From: Campylorhamphus procurvoides
Lineage: Eukaryota; Chordata; Aves; Passeriformes; Dendrocolaptidae
Reading direction: 5' to 3'
Assembly: GCA_013396655.1 (NCBI GenBank)
Contig: WBMV01001018.1
Span: 2,374,778 to 2,438,777 of the forward strand
Length of the DNA: 64,000 bases
Shown: piece by piece, positions 61,170 to 64,000 of the stretch
How positions within the stretch are numbered: the first letter of the stretch is position 1
How the letters are laid out: every line of letters starts with the position of its first letter
Translations under genes and position numbers: made by a program
Notes under the pieces: generated by a model
The model's input: the letters and a program-made list of their open reading frames with translations, nothing else
Databases searched by the model: none
What the model was told of the DNA's origin: nothing

Positions 61170-61660
61170 ATGAATTGGCTTCTCAAAGTAGCTCAGACCA
61201 TATTAATTGGAAACAGAGTCACTGCTTGCAAGGTTGCTGATGCTGCTCCTTCTGCTTTGTGCCTTTGCAGAGAGCTAATGTATGAAAAAGCCAGAGAGCA
61301 AATCCCTTTCTCTCTCTCTGTCTCTCTTTACCTTTCCCTCTTAAATGGTGAGTTAGAGTTCAGTTTATTCTGCAGACGGTGGCAGAGAACAGGCTGACAG
61401 TGTCGTTTCCTCCCCTGCCGAGACACACTGAATGTGTTGTGAATAAAGACAAAGCCCTGTACCAGTGCACCACATCAGTGTGTAGGTAAGAGCTGCAAGG
61501 ATGTGCTGTGCTGCTCCTCAGCAGGCAGGCAAGCCCTGAACGCAGCCGGCCACGCTCGTCCTGCTCTGCTCACCGGAGAAGAGCTGCCCCAAGAACTCCA
61601 GCTGGGGACCACCCCTCCTCTGCAAGGGCAGCTCCAGCCCTGCTTGGGCTCTGCCCTCTG
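61170..61660 (+). other. Splice-signal and CpG cluster, candidate non-coding exon
   Basis: This is the only place where several consensus splice signals lie close together. An acceptor TTTGTGCCTTTGCAG ends at 61270, a GTGAGT donor starts at 61348, a second acceptor TTTATTCTGCAG ends at 61375, and a GTAAGA donor starts at 61486. Possible exons are 61271-61347 (contains a TC-repeat), 61376-61485 (open in one frame for 36 codons) or 61271-61485 as a whole. The two short ones cannot be consecutive because the gap is only 28 bases. The 61271-61485 version is not open in the first exon's frame (stop ending at 61397), so a non-coding transcript is likelier than a protein exon. About five CpGs cluster at 61540-61590. 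No protein family is recognised. Confidence 0.2.
61308..61327. repeat. Short (TC)n microsatellite
   Basis: An almost pure TC repeat broken by one G, inside the candidate exon region. Confidence 0.8.
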
Positions 61661-64000
61661 CAAATGCTTAGCTGTATCCTTTGATTTTTCTACATCATAA
61701 AGGGCAATTTACGTCTAGTTTCCCCTTATGGCTTATGGGTATCTAACTGGATAAGCTGCCAGCTTTCCATACAGTCAATTAACCCCTGTGAAATCCCTCC
61801 TGACACTTCAGGGGTAGGGTTTGTACTGCAGTTAGGCCTAAAGGGCACTTGCTAAAGAGTTTTGCACAGGAATAACTGTGCTTTCCCCTCTGCTCCTCCA
61901 CTCCCTTTTCTTTCCCGCTAAAAGTAAAAAATTCCTAGAGAAAATTGTTGACTAATGGAAACTAGTAGTGCTATCATTGGAAAAGTAGAGTGAAGATAAC
62001 AGCAAACAGAAAGTAAAATTACCTGGTTGCCAAAGAGGAGATAAACTGACTCATTTCCAAAGCCACATTGGATACATGGGAAATGTGCCCTGGTTTAAGT
62101 CCAGAAACAGTGGACTTGAAGCAATTTTAACAAGATAATAATTATATTCCATGATCCTGCCTGTGCATACTGAATACTAGCAGGTAGAGAAGTCTAAAAG
62201 TTATTTAAAAAGAATAGCAATTGATAATATTGCAATTGTCAGATATGTATATGGCTATATGCAAACCTGTCCTTTAGTGCCCAATATTAAACCCTTTCGG
62301 CCTCATTCCTTGACAGCAAAGGCAGCAAAACAGAAAACCAAGCAACCAATCAAAAAACATAAACCTTTTTCTCTTTTAATACGGTTAAAGTCATAGTTCT
62401 TGTAAAGAACTTCTCCCTCCACCCTTGCAAATGACAAGAAATTCTTCACCAAATATTCCCCCATTAATGGCTGTGAAATCTGGAAATCTCAAAGCCCCCT
62501 GAGCACCAAGGTGCTTTTGACTGTGGGGAGGAAAGATGCTTTTGGGAAGAGAACACAGGATAAGGAATTCCTGGAAGCACCTCTACTGTCCTGCAGAAGC
62601 TGGATAGTTATGGAGCCACAACACATCATGCAGAAACTTCAAAACTGGACAAAACTCTGGACTTTGTAGCAAAAATGGGTACAGGGTGTCACATTTTGGT
62701 AGCACCAGTGGCTAAGGAATGAAGCCACTCCTCTCATGGCCACACAAGAACCTCCACACTTTTGTCATGGTGCAATAATGACCATTTATTATACTGAATA
62801 AAGACCTCTTTCCTGCAACATGCCCTGTGCATTTTTCATTGCAAATGAAAGCAAATCCATTCCCCATCAGTTCCAATTCTGGTCCCTGTGAGATTTAGGT
62901 TTGACTAGCAAAGAAATTACTGTGAAATTTCAAAACTCTTGTCCAATTTTGTATGGCTTGAAAACATAACAAGCATAAACACTGAAAAATGCAATTTGTC
63001 CCAGGCTGATATTTACACAGAACCTGATCCAGCTGTCAATCACATTGCCATTGTTTTATTGAACTTTAGTAACAAGAAACATAATCTGTGGCAGCCTGTG
63101 CTGGATTTAGGAGTGCATGGAGAGAACAGGGAACAGAGGGAAGATACTTTTCACAGTAGTGATCTACTCATATTCCCAAGGATGCTACTCCCCAGTTTGT
63201 TGCATCTGCTAATGGCAAGCCTGATTTTATGAGGAAATTGCTATTCCTAAGGGCAATGTTAAGCACTTGGCACTCAGCTTTATGTTTAAGTTAAATCGTT
63301 TGGGAAGGCTGGAGCATTAGCACTGGTACTGAAGCCTCTCTGCCTCCTCCTCTCTCTGAGATAAAATCTCGAAGCCTGGAGGAGAAATCCTTTGCTTTTC
63401 TACTACTGTGGAGGTGTTATGGTACAATACAGCAGGACATTCCTCTGGGAAAAGAGGACGCACATACAACAAATACATTTTCCTCTAGCTCCTCTTAGTG
63501 AGTCCAAGGCTGCCCAGTGTCCAGATTTCCAAGGGGAAGGGGAAGCTCTCAGTTCTCACTGTCTCTCATAGCACTGGAGTACTCTGAGCATTAATTAGAG
63601 CCTTGCTGAGCAACTGCAGCCAGAGCAGAAACTGAGTCATAAAACACCACTAATGCTGTATTTACTTAGCAAACATCCCAAGGGTTACAGATAAACTGCA
63701 GGAAGGATAAACAAGATATTATTAAAACATAACCACTACTCTAGAATTTAGTCTGTGCCTTCATTATTTTATATAAATGTTTCCAACTTTTTTTTTCATA
63801 CTAATATCTGAGTTCAAAAATAAAATGTATCAAATCCAATGGCACAAGAAAATAGAAAAAAAAATCAAACTCCTCCTAGAATTTCTCATTCTGTATGACA
63901 TGCTAAAAGGAATAAATCCATTATACACTACAGAGCAAAGTGTCCTATCCTGGGCAGCATAAATACCCTCTTTATGAATATTCAGAGCCATAAAATTATC
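61661..64000. other. Non-coding DNA, nothing recognised
   Basis: A 97-codon plus frame (62939-63232) and a 61-codon frame near the end have no recognisable features. An A/C-rich low-complexity stretch lies near 62325-62365. A TGAATAAAGACCTC word near 62797 resembles an LTR polyadenylation signal but lacks supporting context. The window ends in AT-rich non-coding sequence. Confidence 0.65.

Noticed and set aside
62640..62830. LTR-like arrangement with TTTTGGTAGCACC and TGAATAAAGACC
   Set aside because: The order of the primer-binding-like word and the polyadenylation-like word is wrong for an LTR-to-internal junction, and no ends or second copy could be defined.
1..64000. CRISPR arrays, prokaryotic operons, tRNA, rRNA or snRNA genes
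   Set aside because: No regularly spaced identical repeats, no ribosome-binding-site-led long frames, and no recognisable tRNA B-box or snRNA core sequence was found on reading through the window.

Overview
This 64 kb window looks like a non-coding piece of a vertebrate nuclear genome, most likely a bird. The evidence is indirect. The DNA is AT-rich (I judge high-30s percent GC by eye) and CpG-poor outside a few patches. It has in-frame stops throughout, lacks Alu-, B1/B2- or L1-like mammalian interspersed repeats, and has few repeats overall. There are short degenerate matches to the AGAATCATAGAAT-type 3' terminus of avian CR1 LINEs, the clearest at about 2.38 kb. Nothing suggests prokaryotic, plasmid, phage or organellar DNA. 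I cannot place the species or chromosome.

I find no protein-coding gene that I can defend. The longest open frames are 166, 145, 140, 139 and 131 codons, which AT-rich non-coding DNA of this length gives by chance. None shows a recognisable domain, signal peptide or family motif, and no run of adjacent frames flanked by splice sites can be assembled into a known protein. The window is therefore either intergenic (gene-desert-like) or lies within a very large intron. I see no tRNA, rRNA, snRNA, CRISPR array or CpG island.

The layout from left to right is as follows. Positions 0-5 kb are mostly unique sequence with one CR1 tail at 2.38 kb and GC-richer patches at 2.0-2.3 and 4.15-4.45 kb. Positions 5.2-6.0 kb form a strand-asymmetric pyrimidine-rich block, followed by a splice-bounded pseudo-exon at 6.28 kb. 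Positions 10.8-11.3 kb hold the first stretch with the texture of a conserved regulatory element. Positions 13.5-13.7 kb hold a degenerate minisatellite-like stretch. Positions 19.7-20.3 kb hold an old LTR-like segment and two weak CR1-like tails. Further regulatory-texture blocks, rich in ATTA/TAAT and other transcription-factor words, lie near 25.8, 29.5, 31.0, 38.8, 43.0, 44.7, 45.4, 50.0 and 53.8 kb. A CpG-containing GC-rich insert at 55.6-56.1 kb is the best candidate for a relatively young retroelement fragment. A perfect 14-bp inverted repeat (60.32 kb), a perfect 20-bp palindrome (60.99 kb) and a CpG-bearing block with strong splice signals (61.2-61.65 kb) cluster near the right end.

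No new multi-gene system is visible. The observations most worth checking are the 60.3-61.7 kb cluster, the 55.6 kb insert and the candidate regulatory blocks, all of which need alignment to other genomes to confirm. All regulatory calls rest on motif content and sequence texture only; I had no conservation data.
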